Positions 1 through 7,781 of a stretch of 15,448 nucleotides of DNA are shown here, in pieces. Under the pieces are notes generated by a model. That model was not told the DNA's origin. It ran no database searches and saw only the letters and a list, made by a program, of their open reading frames with translations. Within the stretch, counting starts at the first letter, position 1. Every line of letters starts with the position of its first letter. Origin of the DNA: Pirellulales bacterium (GTDB taxonomy: Bacteria > Planctomycetota > Planctomycetia > Pirellulales > JALHLM01); the NCBI GenBank assembly GCA_022844585.1, contig JALHLM010000079.1:1-15448 (forward strand), given 5' to 3'. A program made the position numbers and the translations under genes.

Positions 1-1910
1 GCTTGCGCGTGGAACTACTTGACGCGGATCACGCACAACTAGCGGAAGTCGAATTGGCGTTGTCCGCGCCGGCCGGCACGACAGAGCACGAAACTCAGCA
101 CGCGGATTTGTTGACCGCAAAGTGGACCGCGCCGATCGCCAAACCGGGCTTCTATCGCATCCGCTCCAAGCTGACGCAGACCAATCGCCCGGTGCATGAG
201 CGGCAACTCACGGTCGTCGTCTATGAACAGAGGGATTCCTCCGGCAAGAGCGAATTCGGCTGGAGCTTTCCGCAAGGGGAAGGAGACGTTCCGCTCGCCG
301 AGTTGCCGCATCTGGTGACGATCGCGGGCAACGGTTGGTTGAAATTCCCCGTGTGGATGCACGCCGGCGACGAGCCGCGCGTCCGCGCGTTGACCGAATT
401 GGTCGATCGCTGCGGCGCGCAGAACTTGCACATCGTGGGCCTGCTCAATCGACCGCCGGACGAAGTCGTGAAAGCGATCGGCGCCTCCGGCAGCATGACG
501 GCGGCCGGCGTCTTCACGTCCGACCCTAAGCATTGGTATCCGGCCATCGAAAACGTACTCTCGCGCCTCGGGTTGCGTATCCGCTGGTGGCAACTGGGCG
601 ACGACGACGACACCAGTTTCATCGGCTTCGACGATCTTCAGGAACGCATCCGCGTCATCAAGCGCGAGCTGGACCGCATCGGCCAGGACGTGTATCTCGG
701 CTTCGCCTGGGACTGGCTCGAGGCGCCGCCGCCGACCGATCAGATGCCGTGGCGATTCGTCACTTATTCTGGGCAGCCGTCGCTCGCGCCGGATGAATTG
801 GCGGAATACCTCGACCCATTGCAAAATCGCGCCGATCGGCGTTGGGTATCGCTCTCGCCGCTGCCGGAAGGCAAGTACGACGCCACGACGCGTGTCGCCG
901 ATTTGCTGCGCGAGATGATCGCCGCCAAAGCGCATGGCGCAAGCGCGATCTTCGCCGCTAACGCGCTCGATCCAAAACATGGTTTGCTCGAAGCCGGCGG
1001 CACGCCTGGCGAGCTGTTCCTCCCCTGGCGCACGACGGCGCTGCAACTAGGCGGCTCAACCTACATCGGCCGCGTGGAACTGCCGGGCGGTTCGCGCAAC
1101 GAGTTGTTCTCGCGCGACGGCGCCGCCGTGATGGCGGTTTGGAATGCTCAGCCGACTGAGGAGCGGTTGTATCTCGGCGAGAAAGTCCGGCAGTTCGACG
1201 CCTGGGAGCGCGAGATTCCGGTCGAACAGAACGGCCATGAGCAAGTCATTCAAGTCGGGCCGACGCCGACGTTTGTCGAAGGCGTGAATGAAGCGGTCGC
1301 GCGGTGGCGCAGCACGTTCACGTTCGACAACGCGCGCTTGCCGAGCGTGTTCGGTCAGCCGCACCGCAACGCCTGCCATCTGCGGAATCATTTTTCGCAA
1401 TCGGTTACGGGGCGCGTGCAACTCGTTGCGCCGCAAGGTTGGTCAATTCAACCGTCGCGGTTCGAATTCAAACTCGCCGCGGGGGAATCGTTGGATCAAC
1501 CGCTGGAAATCATGCTGCCGTACGACGCCTCGAGCGCTTCGCAGGACGTGCAGGCGGAGATCGAAGTTATGGCGGATCGCCGCTATCGCTTCCACGTCTT
1601 GCGCCGGTTGGAAGTCGGCCTCGGTGATCTGATTCTCGAAGCCCAAACGCGGCTCAACGAGTTCGGCGAGTTGGAAGTGGAACAGAAGATCATCAACAAT
1701 ACCGACCAGGAACTCGCCTTCCGCTGCTCGCTCTACGCCCCTGGTCGCCGGCGCACGAGCGTCGATTTGGAACGCATCGGCGAAGGGCAGGACACGCGGA
1801 CCTACGTCCTACCGAACGGCAAGTCGCTCCTCGGCCAGCAACTCTGGCTCCGCGCCGAAGAACTGAACGGCGAGCGGGTGTTGAACTACCGCTTCGAAGC
1901 GTCGCCGTAG
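1..1910 (+). CDS. Glycosidase-like protein with C-terminal beta-sandwich domains (5' end outside window)
   Basis: The reading frame is open from the left edge to a TAG at 1908-1910. The TTG at position 3 has no upstream context, so the true start probably lies outside and at least 635 residues are visible. The first 70 or so visible residues look like a beta-sandwich. Residues about 80-350 look like a TIM barrel: repeated strand-helix units, a segment WWQLGDDDD near 200 where clan-A glycosidases usually have W-x-x-G-N-E, and LGFAWDWLE near 235. Residues about 370-450 resemble the small beta domain that follows such barrels. Residues about 470-545 (APQGWSIQPSRFEF, AAGESLDQPLEI) resemble NEW3/CARDB-type domains. 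A role in glycan handling outside the cytoplasm is inferred from fold resemblance only. The Asp-rich stretch in place of N-E suggests either a different catalytic arrangement or a non-catalytic barrel. Confidence 0.6.
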   Translation, partial: LRVELLDADHAQLAEVELALSAPAGTTEHETQHADLLTAKWTAPIAKPGFYRIRSKLTQTNRPVHERQLTVVVYEQRDSSGKSEFGWSFPQGEGDVPLAELPHLVTIAGNGWLKFPVWMHAGDEPRVRALTELVDRCGAQNLHIVGLLNRPPDEVVKAIGASGSMTAAGVFTSDPKHWYPAIENVLSRLGLRIRWWQLGDDDDTSFIGFDDLQERIRVIKRELDRIGQDVYLGFAWDWLEAPPPTDQMPWRFVTYSGQPSLAPDELAEYLDPLQNRADRRWVSLSPLPEGKYDATTRVADLLREMIAAKAHGASAIFAANALDPKHGLLEAGGTPGELFLPWRTTALQLGGSTYIGRVELPGGSRNELFSRDGAAVMAVWNAQPTEERLYLGEKVRQFDAWEREIPVEQNGHEQVIQVGPTPTFVEGVNEAVARWRSTFTFDNARLPSVFGQPHRNACHLRNHFSQSVTGRVQLVAPQGWSIQPSRFEFKLAAGESLDQPLEIMLPYDASSASQDVQAEIEVMADRRYRFHVLRRLEVGLGDLILEAQTRLNEFGELEVEQKIINNTDQELAFRCSLYAPGRRRTSVDLERIGEGQDTRTYVLPNGKSLLGQQLWLRAEELNGERVLNYRFEASP

Positions 1911-1955
1911 GGCAATGCTCGTCGCGACATCGTTCACCTGGGCACGGTGAAATCG

Positions 1956-1971
1956 CGGCGCAAGCGCGCCG
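1956..1971 (+). terminator. GC-rich hairpin after the glycosidase-like gene
   Basis: CGGCGC (1956-1961) pairs perfectly with GCGCCG (1966-1971) across a four-base loop, about 45 bases after the stop at 1910. No T-run follows, so it is at best a weak intrinsic terminator. It ends five bases before the -35 box of the next promoter, a position that fits insulation between two units. Confidence 0.3.
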
Positions 1972-1976
1972 ATTCG

Positions 1977-2006
1977 TTGACAGCGAACGCCGCGTCAACG
2001 TATAGT
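1977..2006 (+). promoter_or_regulatory. Sigma70-type promoter for the coiled-coil/sialidase operon
   Basis: A perfect TTGACA (1977-1982) is followed after 18 bases by TATAGT (2001-2006), five of six matches to TATAAT. Transcription would start near 2013 and leave a leader of about 100 bases before the ATG at 2113. It is the best -35/-10 pair I found in the window. Confidence 0.6.
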
Positions 2007-2112
2007 CTCTTGGACTGACTTTCGCCTTAGATCGCTGTCTGGCGGCGCGTTCGACGGGCATGAGCAACGACGTCTCTTAACCCTGACTTTCTCATTTCCT
2101 CACAGGTCGCCC

Positions 2113-3054
2113 ATGTCAGCCGAGCTGAAGAAGTTTCAAGGAGAATTCGCCGCCCTCCAAAAGGAAGCGGCGGCCGTCTACGAGGAAGACAAGAAGATCG
2201 CCGATGCGGAAATGAAGCTCACGGGGCTGAACAACGAGAACATCCTTGGCATCGGACGTCGGGTGCGCGAGCTGAAAGCCAAAGGCGCGACTGGTAAGGA
2301 CATCAACGACTTCTTGAACGACAAGGAAACGAACCAGATCTACAAGAACGTCGTCGATGTCGTGGCGTCGCTGAAAAAGAACGTTCAGGAGAAGGTCGCC
2401 GTCGTGGCGTCCGCGAAGCAAGTGCTGAACAAGTTCGACAAGCTCAAAGTCAAGCTGCTGGATGAAGCCAAGGCGCGGAAAAAGAAAATCATCGGCAAGA
2501 CGTCCGCGTCAGCGCCGGAAATGGAGGCGCTCGCGGACGAGATCGAAACTTTCTGCAAGACCGCGCCGGGCCGACTCGCAGACTCACTCGTCGCCATGTC
2601 GAAATTGAATCCGAAACCTTACTCGGACGCGAAGGTGCATGCGAAGATCGAAGCCGAGTTGGCGAAGTCGGCGACGAAGGTGGCGAGCGACGAATCAGGC
2701 GACAAGCGCAGGGACTTGGAACAGAGCTTAAATCTTCGATTGCTCAAAGGCAAACTCGGAAAGATGGTGAAGCTGTACGAGCAACTGTCGACCGACAGCA
2801 TGGAATGCGTGACGGCGTTGAAATCGTCGGACCCCGCCGGCGCCAAGAAACTCCTGGAGAAGGCGCTCAAGACGCTCGACGAGATGGATGCCATTACCGC
2901 TCCGCTCAACGAAGCCTACGAGGACAACAAGGGCTACTTGAACGATCCCGAGTTCAGTTCGGGCGCCAAGGTGATCGAGATGTTGGGCAAGTTCACGACG
3001 CTGCAAAACAAAGCGTCGAAGACGGTCGTGACGTTGCAGAAATCGGTCAAGTAG
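2113..3054 (+). CDS. Lysine-rich helical coiled-coil protein of unknown function
   Basis: This 313-residue protein has no signal peptide or membrane segment, so it is probably cytoplasmic. It is almost wholly helical, with heptad-like stretches at about 1-60 and 80-130 and again in the C-terminal 80 residues. It is rich in Lys, Glu and Ala and low in aromatic residues. A basic patch KARKKKIIGK lies near residues 119-128. I recognise no catalytic motif or named family. The ATG at 2113 is the first start after the promoter at 1977-2006; the upstream CACAGG is only a weak ribosome site. Its stop is one base before the ATG of the exported sialidase-like protein, so the two are probably co-transcribed and may be translationally coupled. 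A structural, scaffold or nucleic-acid-binding role is possible, but the sequence does not decide. Confidence 0.8.
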   Translation: MSAELKKFQGEFAALQKEAAAVYEEDKKIADAEMKLTGLNNENILGIGRRVRELKAKGATGKDINDFLNDKETNQIYKNVVDVVASLKKNVQEKVAVVASAKQVLNKFDKLKVKLLDEAKARKKKIIGKTSASAPEMEALADEIETFCKTAPGRLADSLVAMSKLNPKPYSDAKVHAKIEAELAKSATKVASDESGDKRRDLEQSLNLRLLKGKLGKMVKLYEQLSTDSMECVTALKSSDPAGAKKLLEKALKTLDEMDAITAPLNEAYEDNKGYLNDPEFSSGAKVIEMLGKFTTLQNKASKTVVTLQKSVK

Positions 3055-3055
3055 C

Positions 3056-4207
3056 ATGCGTCCGGCCAAGATCATCGCCCCCTTCGCCGTTTGCGCTGTG
3101 ATGGGCGTGTGCGTAACGGCCGTCCTCGCCGAGCCGCCGCGCGGGTATTCGATTCCGTTGATTGATCTTGCCGCGCAAACCGAGCGGCAGGTGATTGTTG
3201 ATCGCGAACCTGGGCAGTACCTGGGCCACCCGACGACCGTGCTTCTCGAAGACGGCCGGACGATCCTTTGTGTTTACCCCAAGGGACATGGGCGCGGGGC
3301 GATTGTCTACAAACGGAGCGCCGATGGCGGGCTCACCTGGTCCGATCGCTTGCCCGTGCCGGAGAGTTTTGCCACGAGCCAGGAGACGCCGACGATTCAT
3401 CGCGTGGTCGATGCGGCCGGCAAAAAGCGATTGATTCTCTGGTCCGGCCGCTATCCTGCGCGGATGGCGGTATCGGAGGATGACGGCGCTACCTGGTCGG
3501 AGCTTCAACCGGCTGGCGATTGGGGCGGCATCGTCGTGATGGGGAGCGTCGTCGAACTCACAGATGGGCCCGGGCACTACCTGGCCATGTTCCACGACGA
3601 CGGGCGCTACTTTACTTCCGACGGCAAAGAGAGTGACACGTTCACGCTCTACAAGACGTTCTCAACCGACGGCGGGCTGAGCTGGGATCGGCCCACGGCG
3701 ATTTTCCAGCGCAGCGATGTGCATCTCTGCGAGCCAGGGGCGATTCGCTCTCCCGATGGTAGGGAGATCGCCGTGCTGTTGCGCGAGAATGCGCGGCGCC
3801 GGAACTCATTTGTTATGTTCTCGCGCGACGAGGGCCAAACCTGGTCCGAGCCGCGCGAGTTGCCTGGCGCGCTGACTGGTGATCGCCATACGGCAAAGTA
3901 CGCGCCCGATGGGCGGCTGTTCATTTCGTTTCGCGACATGTGCCACGAAAGTCCGACCAAAGGCGATTGGGTCGCCTGGGTTGGAAGGTATGAGGACATC
4001 ACGTCAGGCCGCGAAGGCCAGTATCGCGTCCGCTTGATGGACAATCACAAGGCGGCGGATTGTGCCTACCCCGGCGTGGAAGTGCTACCCGATGGCACGA
4101 TCGTCACGACGACGTACGGGCATTGGACGGAGGGCGAAGCGCCGTACATCGTCAGCGTGCGGTTGCGGATCGACGAGCTGGACGCAATGGCGACAAAGGG
4201 AAAGTGA
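3056..4207 (+). CDS. Exported sialidase-like BNR/Asp-box protein
   Basis: This 383-residue protein begins with a signal peptide (hydrophobic 5-24, likely cleavage AVLA|EPP after residue 25). Four Asp boxes of the S-x-D-x-G-x-T-W type lie near residues 88-96 (SADGGLTWS), 140-148 (SEDDGATWS), 203-211 (STDGGLSWD) and 256-264 (SRDEGQTWS), marking a six-bladed beta-propeller. Other segments typical of the exo-sialidase superfamily are YLGHPT near 55, GDRHTAKYAPDGR near 275 and DCAYPG with DGTIV near 335-350. It probably acts in the periplasm or outside the cell on glycans. Asp-box propellers are not all sialidases, so the substrate is uncertain. Its start lies one base after the previous stop with no clear ribosome site, which suggests coupling. 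A large palindrome follows about 70 bases after its stop. Confidence 0.85.
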   Translation: MRPAKIIAPFAVCAVMGVCVTAVLAEPPRGYSIPLIDLAAQTERQVIVDREPGQYLGHPTTVLLEDGRTILCVYPKGHGRGAIVYKRSADGGLTWSDRLPVPESFATSQETPTIHRVVDAAGKKRLILWSGRYPARMAVSEDDGATWSELQPAGDWGGIVVMGSVVELTDGPGHYLAMFHDDGRYFTSDGKESDTFTLYKTFSTDGGLSWDRPTAIFQRSDVHLCEPGAIRSPDGREIAVLLRENARRRNSFVMFSRDEGQTWSEPRELPGALTGDRHTAKYAPDGRLFISFRDMCHESPTKGDWVAWVGRYEDITSGREGQYRVRLMDNHKAADCAYPGVEVLPDGTIVTTTYGHWTEGEAPYIVSVRLRIDELDAMATKGK

Positions 4208-4276
4208 AGCTCAACCTCGGGCAAAAGAACTCCGCACGATAGGTCACGGCCCCGCGCACATCACCGGACCTCAGCG

Positions 4277-4472
4277 GTAGGTCAGGCACCGCCGCCAAAG
4301 CCCGACGGCACGCAACGAAGCCAACCGTCGTCACATCCCAAAACGCGGCCAGCGACGTGCCTGACAGGAACGACGCCGCAACCATGTCAGGCACGTATTC
4401 GGAACGGTTGGGATGTTGAACAGCGACAATTCGAGGCGGCGATTTCGAGTTCCGCGGCGGTGCCTGACCTAC
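4277..4472. repeat. 196-bp near-palindromic element with nested GTCAGGCAC arms
   Basis: The outer arms 4277-4295 and 4454-4472 are perfect 19-base inverted repeats (GTAGGTCAGGCACCGCCGC and its complement). Inner arms 4355-4366 and 4385-4396 are perfect 12-base inverted repeats (ACGTGCCTGACA / TGTCAGGCACGT). The halves between them also match in part, for example CATCCCAA against TTGGGATG. The whole could fold into one long imperfect hairpin. The word GTCAGGCAC or its complement occurs four times here in alternating orientation. It lies between two converging genes, so it could stop transcription from both sides. It looks like a REP/BIME- or MITE-like non-coding element. The intergenic region 4208-4482 holds nothing else I can identify. 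Confidence 0.75.
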
Positions 4473-4482
4473 GGGACAGGAC

Positions 4483-5154
4483 TCACTCAAGCAACGTCCG
4501 ACGCTGCCAATTGAGCGAGATTCCGATCTTCTTTGAGAATCTGCCGTTCCAGTCGACCTCGAATCCTTCGGCCCGAAGGCATTGGCATACTTCACGAGCA
4601 ATGCCGAGCGCGCGTACTTCGTACTCTTCTGGAGCAACGTTCGAACGGTCTGGCGAAATCCAACCATATGCCAGGTAGACAGAGATTTCGGCGCTTTCTG
4701 ACAGCGACTCAGGCAGATTCTGGTCAATGAAAAAGGCGTAACCGCGCAGACGGTCGCGAAAACCAGGATGACGTTCGTCGATTTCGTCGATCCGCTCTGG
4801 AAAATCGCTCCAAGTACACGTGTCGCAACAGGGCGAGGCTTGCCAAAGGACGATGCCTTGGTCGCGCAAAGCTGCTTCTACACGATCGAGTCGATCGGAA
4901 TCCGTTTCTTCAGGCCATGCTGCCGCCTCCGTCGCAACTCGTGCGACGGCGCTCCGCATTTCATTCTCTGCGAACTGAATGAAGGAGTCGCGCTCGCTTT
5001 CGGGGCAATCCTGGTCGATGAACACCGCGCGGTACAGATCGAGAATCTCGTGTTGATCACGCTTGGCTAGACGGACTTCGCCGAGTATCGCCCAACGTAA
5101 CGTCGCGCGAAGGTTTTCACGCGCTTCGTCATTCCATGGTTCGTCGTCGCTCAT
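4483..5154 (-). CDS. DUF6891-like protein, diverged paralogue
   Basis: This 223-residue soluble protein has no signal peptide. It aligns with the next gene (5850-5290): WPEETDSDRLDRVEAAL here against WPQVTDFDRLEAAFSNL there, GYAFFIDQN against GYCFYHSQD, VYLAYG against LFLAFG, and GFEVDWNGRFSKKI against GLRVEWSGSFSQRI, both ending in WQRR. Assignment to DUF6891 is from memory of the F-x-H-x-Q-D motif and the ending; the function of that family is unknown. In this copy the His and Asp of the motif are lost, so it may have diverged or lost activity. A short Cys cluster CCDTC (near 107-111) is unique to it. I chose the ATG at 5154 over the TTG at 5220 because the extra 22 residues are translated from repeat sequence. 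No strong ribosome site is visible. Confidence 0.7.
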   Translation of the reverse strand: MSDDEPWNDEARENLRATLRWAILGEVRLAKRDQHEILDLYRAVFIDQDCPESERDSFIQFAENEMRSAVARVATEAAAWPEETDSDRLDRVEAALRDQGIVLWQASPCCDTCTWSDFPERIDEIDERHPGFRDRLRGYAFFIDQNLPESLSESAEISVYLAYGWISPDRSNVAPEEYEVRALGIAREVCQCLRAEGFEVDWNGRFSKKIGISLNWQRRTLLE

Positions 5155-5163
5155 ATAAGTTCT

Positions 5164-5276
5164 CAGGATCGACGCCGCAACCAAGTCAGGCACGTTGTTT
5201 GGGACAGTTGTGGACGTCAAATAGCTCTCACGCGGGCGGCGATTGCGACTTCGGCGGCGGTGCCTGACCTACGGGA
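5164..5276. repeat. Half copy of the 4277-4472 palindromic element
   Basis: Positions 5164-5276 match 4365-4476 in the same orientation. Shared blocks are GACGCCGCAACCA (5171-5183 and 4372-4384), GTCAGGCACGT (5185 and 4386), GGCGGCGATT (5236 and 4436) and GCGGCGGTGCCTGACCTACG (5254 and 4454). The left half of the palindrome is missing: similarity stops about ten bases before the start codon of the gene at 5154. The copy fills most of the gap between the two DUF6891-like genes. Confidence 0.7.
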
Positions 5277-5289
5277 TGGACCGGCTTGG

Positions 5290-5850
5290 CTATCGGCGTT
5301 GCCAACGGAAATCAGGCAGGTGGATACGCTGTGAAAAGCTGCCGCTCCATTCGACTCGCAGACCGGCTCGTTCCAGTTCCTCGCGAACGATGGCGCCGAT
5401 CGCTGCGCCTCCAGACTCTTCGTCGTCTGGATTGGTCGGTCCAAATGCAAGGAAAAGTCCTCCTCCGTCAATGGCTCGCTCTGCGTCCTGGCTGTGATAG
5501 AAACAATAGCCTTTCACAATCGAAGGTTGAACGTGATTCGCCAAGGCACTTTGAAAATCTTCGTACCCTTCGCTTTGCGTATTTCCAGCGTCAAATAGTG
5601 ATATGACGCCTCGCAGATTCAGATTGGAAAACGCCGCTTCCAGCCGGTCAAAATCGGTGACCTGCGGCCACGATCGCACTTCATCGCTAAGCGACGCAGT
5701 TGCCGCGTCTACCTGCGCTTCGACCTCGAAACGATCGAGTTCTCCAGGCTCGTACATCTCTTCGCAGAAGATATCCACGAGCCTTGCGCGATCGAATGCG
5801 CGCGTGCGGACCAACACATCTATTTCATGAACGACGTCTTCCGGCAACAT
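5290..5850 (-). CDS. DUF6891-like protein
   Basis: This 186-residue soluble protein has helices in the first 60 residues and an alpha/beta C-terminal half. It carries GYCFYHSQDAERA (114-126), then GGGLFLAFG (129-137), an acidic stretch PDDEE and the ending EWSGSF...FRWQRR. This pattern fits DUF6891 as I remember it; no biochemical role is known to me. The ATG at 5850 was chosen because a longer open frame to its right is only the out-of-frame shadow of lepA. It starts 35 bases after the lepA stop on the same strand, so it probably shares the lepA transcript. A second, diverged copy follows downstream. The palindromic half repeat begins 14 bases past its stop. It might be called simply a hypothetical protein. 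Confidence 0.75.
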   Translation of the reverse strand: MLPEDVVHEIDVLVRTRAFDRARLVDIFCEEMYEPGELDRFEVEAQVDAATASLSDEVRSWPQVTDFDRLEAAFSNLNLRGVISLFDAGNTQSEGYEDFQSALANHVQPSIVKGYCFYHSQDAERAIDGGGLFLAFGPTNPDDEESGGAAIGAIVREELERAGLRVEWSGSFSQRIHLPDFRWQRR

Positions 5851-5885
5851 AAGGCAACGTCCAAACGCGTTCTTCGGTTGCAAGC

Positions 5886-7700
5886 CTACTTCTCCTCCGC
5901 CCCCGTATCCAGCACCGCCAGGAACGCCTTTTGCGGGATGTCCACGCTGCCGATCGACTTCATGCGCTTCTTGCCTTCTTTTTGTTTCGCCCAGAGTTTG
6001 CGCTTTCTCGTGATGTCGCCGCCGTAGCATTTGGCGGTGACGTTTTTGCGCATGGCGGAGATCGTTTCCCGGGCGATGATGCGGCTGCCTACCGCCGCTT
6101 GGATGGCGACTTCGAACATGTGGCGGTCGATTTCGGCTTTGAGTTTTTTCGCGATCGCCCGGCCGCGGCGGTCGGCGTCGCGCTTGTCGCAGATGATACT
6201 GAGGGCGTCGACGCGATTGCCGCCGACCAGCATGTCGAGCCGCACCAGGTCGGCCGGGAAATAGCCGACCAGCTCGTAGTCCATCGTGCCGTAACCGCGG
6301 GTGATGCTCTTCAGCCGGTCGTGCATGTCGTAAATCACTTCCGCCAGCGGGAGGTCGTAGACCAGCATCGCGCGCGTGGGCGAAAGGTATTCCGTGCGGA
6401 CGTACACGCCGCGGCGATCCGAACAGAGCTGCATCATCGGGCCGATGTACTCGGCCGGCAGCAGGAAGTTGACTTTGACGATCGGCTGGCGGAATTCGTC
6501 GATGTCCCCCGCGTCCGGCACGCGCTGCGGATTGTAAATGCGCAGCGTCTCGCCGTTCCGGGTGAGAATTTCGTACGTCACGTTCGGCGCGGTCTGCACC
6601 AGGTCGAGATCGGCCTCTTGCTCCAGCCGTTGCTGGATGATCTCCATGTGCAACAGGCCGAGGAACCCGCAACGGAACCCGAAGCCAAGGGCGTCGCTGG
6701 TTTCCGGCTCGAACTCGAAGCTCGGGTCATTGATGCTGAGCTTGGTGAGCGAATCGCGCAGCTCTTCGAAATCCTGCCCGTCCGAGGGATACAACCCGCA
6801 GTAGACCATCCGCTTCGGCGCCTGATAGCCGGGGAGCGGTAGCGCGGCGGCGTCGCCGGGAACCGAGACCGTATCGCCGACGTGGACTTGCTTGATGTCC
6901 TTGATGTTGCAGATCAGATAACCGACTTGCCCGGCCTGGAGTTGTTCGCACGGACGGCGCAGAGGGACGAACTGGCCGAGTTCCAGCACTTCGTGCGTGG
7001 CGCCGGTCTTGAGGAAGCGAATCTTCTGTCCCTTCTTGACGACGCCATTCATCAAGCGGACGTAGGTGATCGCGCCGCGGAACTCGTCGTAATGCGAATC
7101 GAACACCATCGCCTGGAGCGGTCCGTTGGGATCGCCTTCCGGCGGCGGAATCTGCGCGACGATGGCCTTCAACAGGTCCGCCACGCCGATGCCGGTCTTG
7201 CCGCTCACGGCGACGACGTCGTCCGGCTCGATGCCGAGCACTTGCTGCATCTCTTCTTTGACTTCATCCGGCCGCGCATGAACGAGGTCGATCTTGTTGA
7301 GCACCGGCACGATGCGGAGATCGTGCTCCATCGCGGCGTAAGCATTGGCGACCGTTTGCGCTTCGACCCCTTGGAAGGCGTCGACCAGCAGGAGCGCGCC
7401 TTCGCAGCAGGCGAGCGAGCGCGAGACCTCGTAGTGAAAATCGACGTGGCCGGGCGTATCGATCAGGTTCAATTCATAGCGCGTGCCGTCGAGCAGGTAC
7501 GTCATCGCCACGGCGCGGGCTTTGATCGTGATGCCGCGTTGGCGCTCCAGCTCCATGTCGTCGAGCAATTGCTCGCGGAGCTCGCGCTTTTGAACCGTTC
7601 CCGTGGTTTCGATCAACCGATCGGCGAGCGTACTCTTGCCATGGTCGATATGGGCGATGATGGAGAAATTGCGGATATGCTGACAGCTAGGATGCGGCAA
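5886..7700 (-). CDS. lepA: Elongation factor 4 (LepA), ribosome-associated GTPase
   Basis: At 604 residues this has the usual length for EF4, a translational GTPase that acts on the ribosome and can back-translocate it. The G motifs are all present: G1 AHIDHGKST (16-24), G2 RGIT (55-58), G3 DTPGH (81-85) and G4 NKID (135-138). The EF4-specific C-terminal part is intact and ends with KQKEGKKRMKSIGSVDIPQ and a run toward AVLDTG. I see no in-frame ATG or GTG near the 5' end, so the start is the TTG at 7700; GAGG lies 11 bases upstream on the coding strand as a weak ribosome site. This gives a 9-residue leader before the usual start of the family at IRNFSIIAHIDHG. The 28-bp inverted repeat lies 82 bases upstream. 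The DUF6891-like gene follows by 35 bases. Confidence 0.97.
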   Translation of the reverse strand: MPHPSCQHIRNFSIIAHIDHGKSTLADRLIETTGTVQKRELREQLLDDMELERQRGITIKARAVAMTYLLDGTRYELNLIDTPGHVDFHYEVSRSLACCEGALLLVDAFQGVEAQTVANAYAAMEHDLRIVPVLNKIDLVHARPDEVKEEMQQVLGIEPDDVVAVSGKTGIGVADLLKAIVAQIPPPEGDPNGPLQAMVFDSHYDEFRGAITYVRLMNGVVKKGQKIRFLKTGATHEVLELGQFVPLRRPCEQLQAGQVGYLICNIKDIKQVHVGDTVSVPGDAAALPLPGYQAPKRMVYCGLYPSDGQDFEELRDSLTKLSINDPSFEFEPETSDALGFGFRCGFLGLLHMEIIQQRLEQEADLDLVQTAPNVTYEILTRNGETLRIYNPQRVPDAGDIDEFRQPIVKVNFLLPAEYIGPMMQLCSDRRGVYVRTEYLSPTRAMLVYDLPLAEVIYDMHDRLKSITRGYGTMDYELVGYFPADLVRLDMLVGGNRVDALSIICDKRDADRRGRAIAKKLKAEIDRHMFEVAIQAAVGSRIIARETISAMRKNVTAKCYGGDITRKRKLWAKQKEGKKRMKSIGSVDIPQKAFLAVLDTGAEEK

Positions 7701-7781
7701 GGACGTCGGAGCCTCGGGGATTTTTACTGGTTCCGGCGCACGATATTGTGCGAAGGATGAACTCGGAACGCGGAATGATCT

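Noticed and set aside
39..1046. A 335-residue minus-strand frame
   Set aside because: Antisense to the glycosidase-like gene and Arg-rich. The plus frame has domain-like structure and continues beyond it.
4277..5276. CRISPR-like array from the repeated GTCAGGCAC words
   Set aside because: The copies alternate in orientation, the intervals are irregular (about 20 to 720 bases) and a gene lies between them. This is a palindromic element, not a CRISPR.
5851..6672. A long minus-strand frame that would extend the DUF6891-like protein to 460 residues
   Set aside because: The upstream 274 residues overlap lepA in another frame and are Arg/Pro/His-rich shadow sequence. The family-like part begins at the ATG at 5850.
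5931..7760. Two long plus-strand frames (5931-6842 and 6882-7760)
   Set aside because: Both are antisense to the highly conserved lepA gene and have no recognisable motif.
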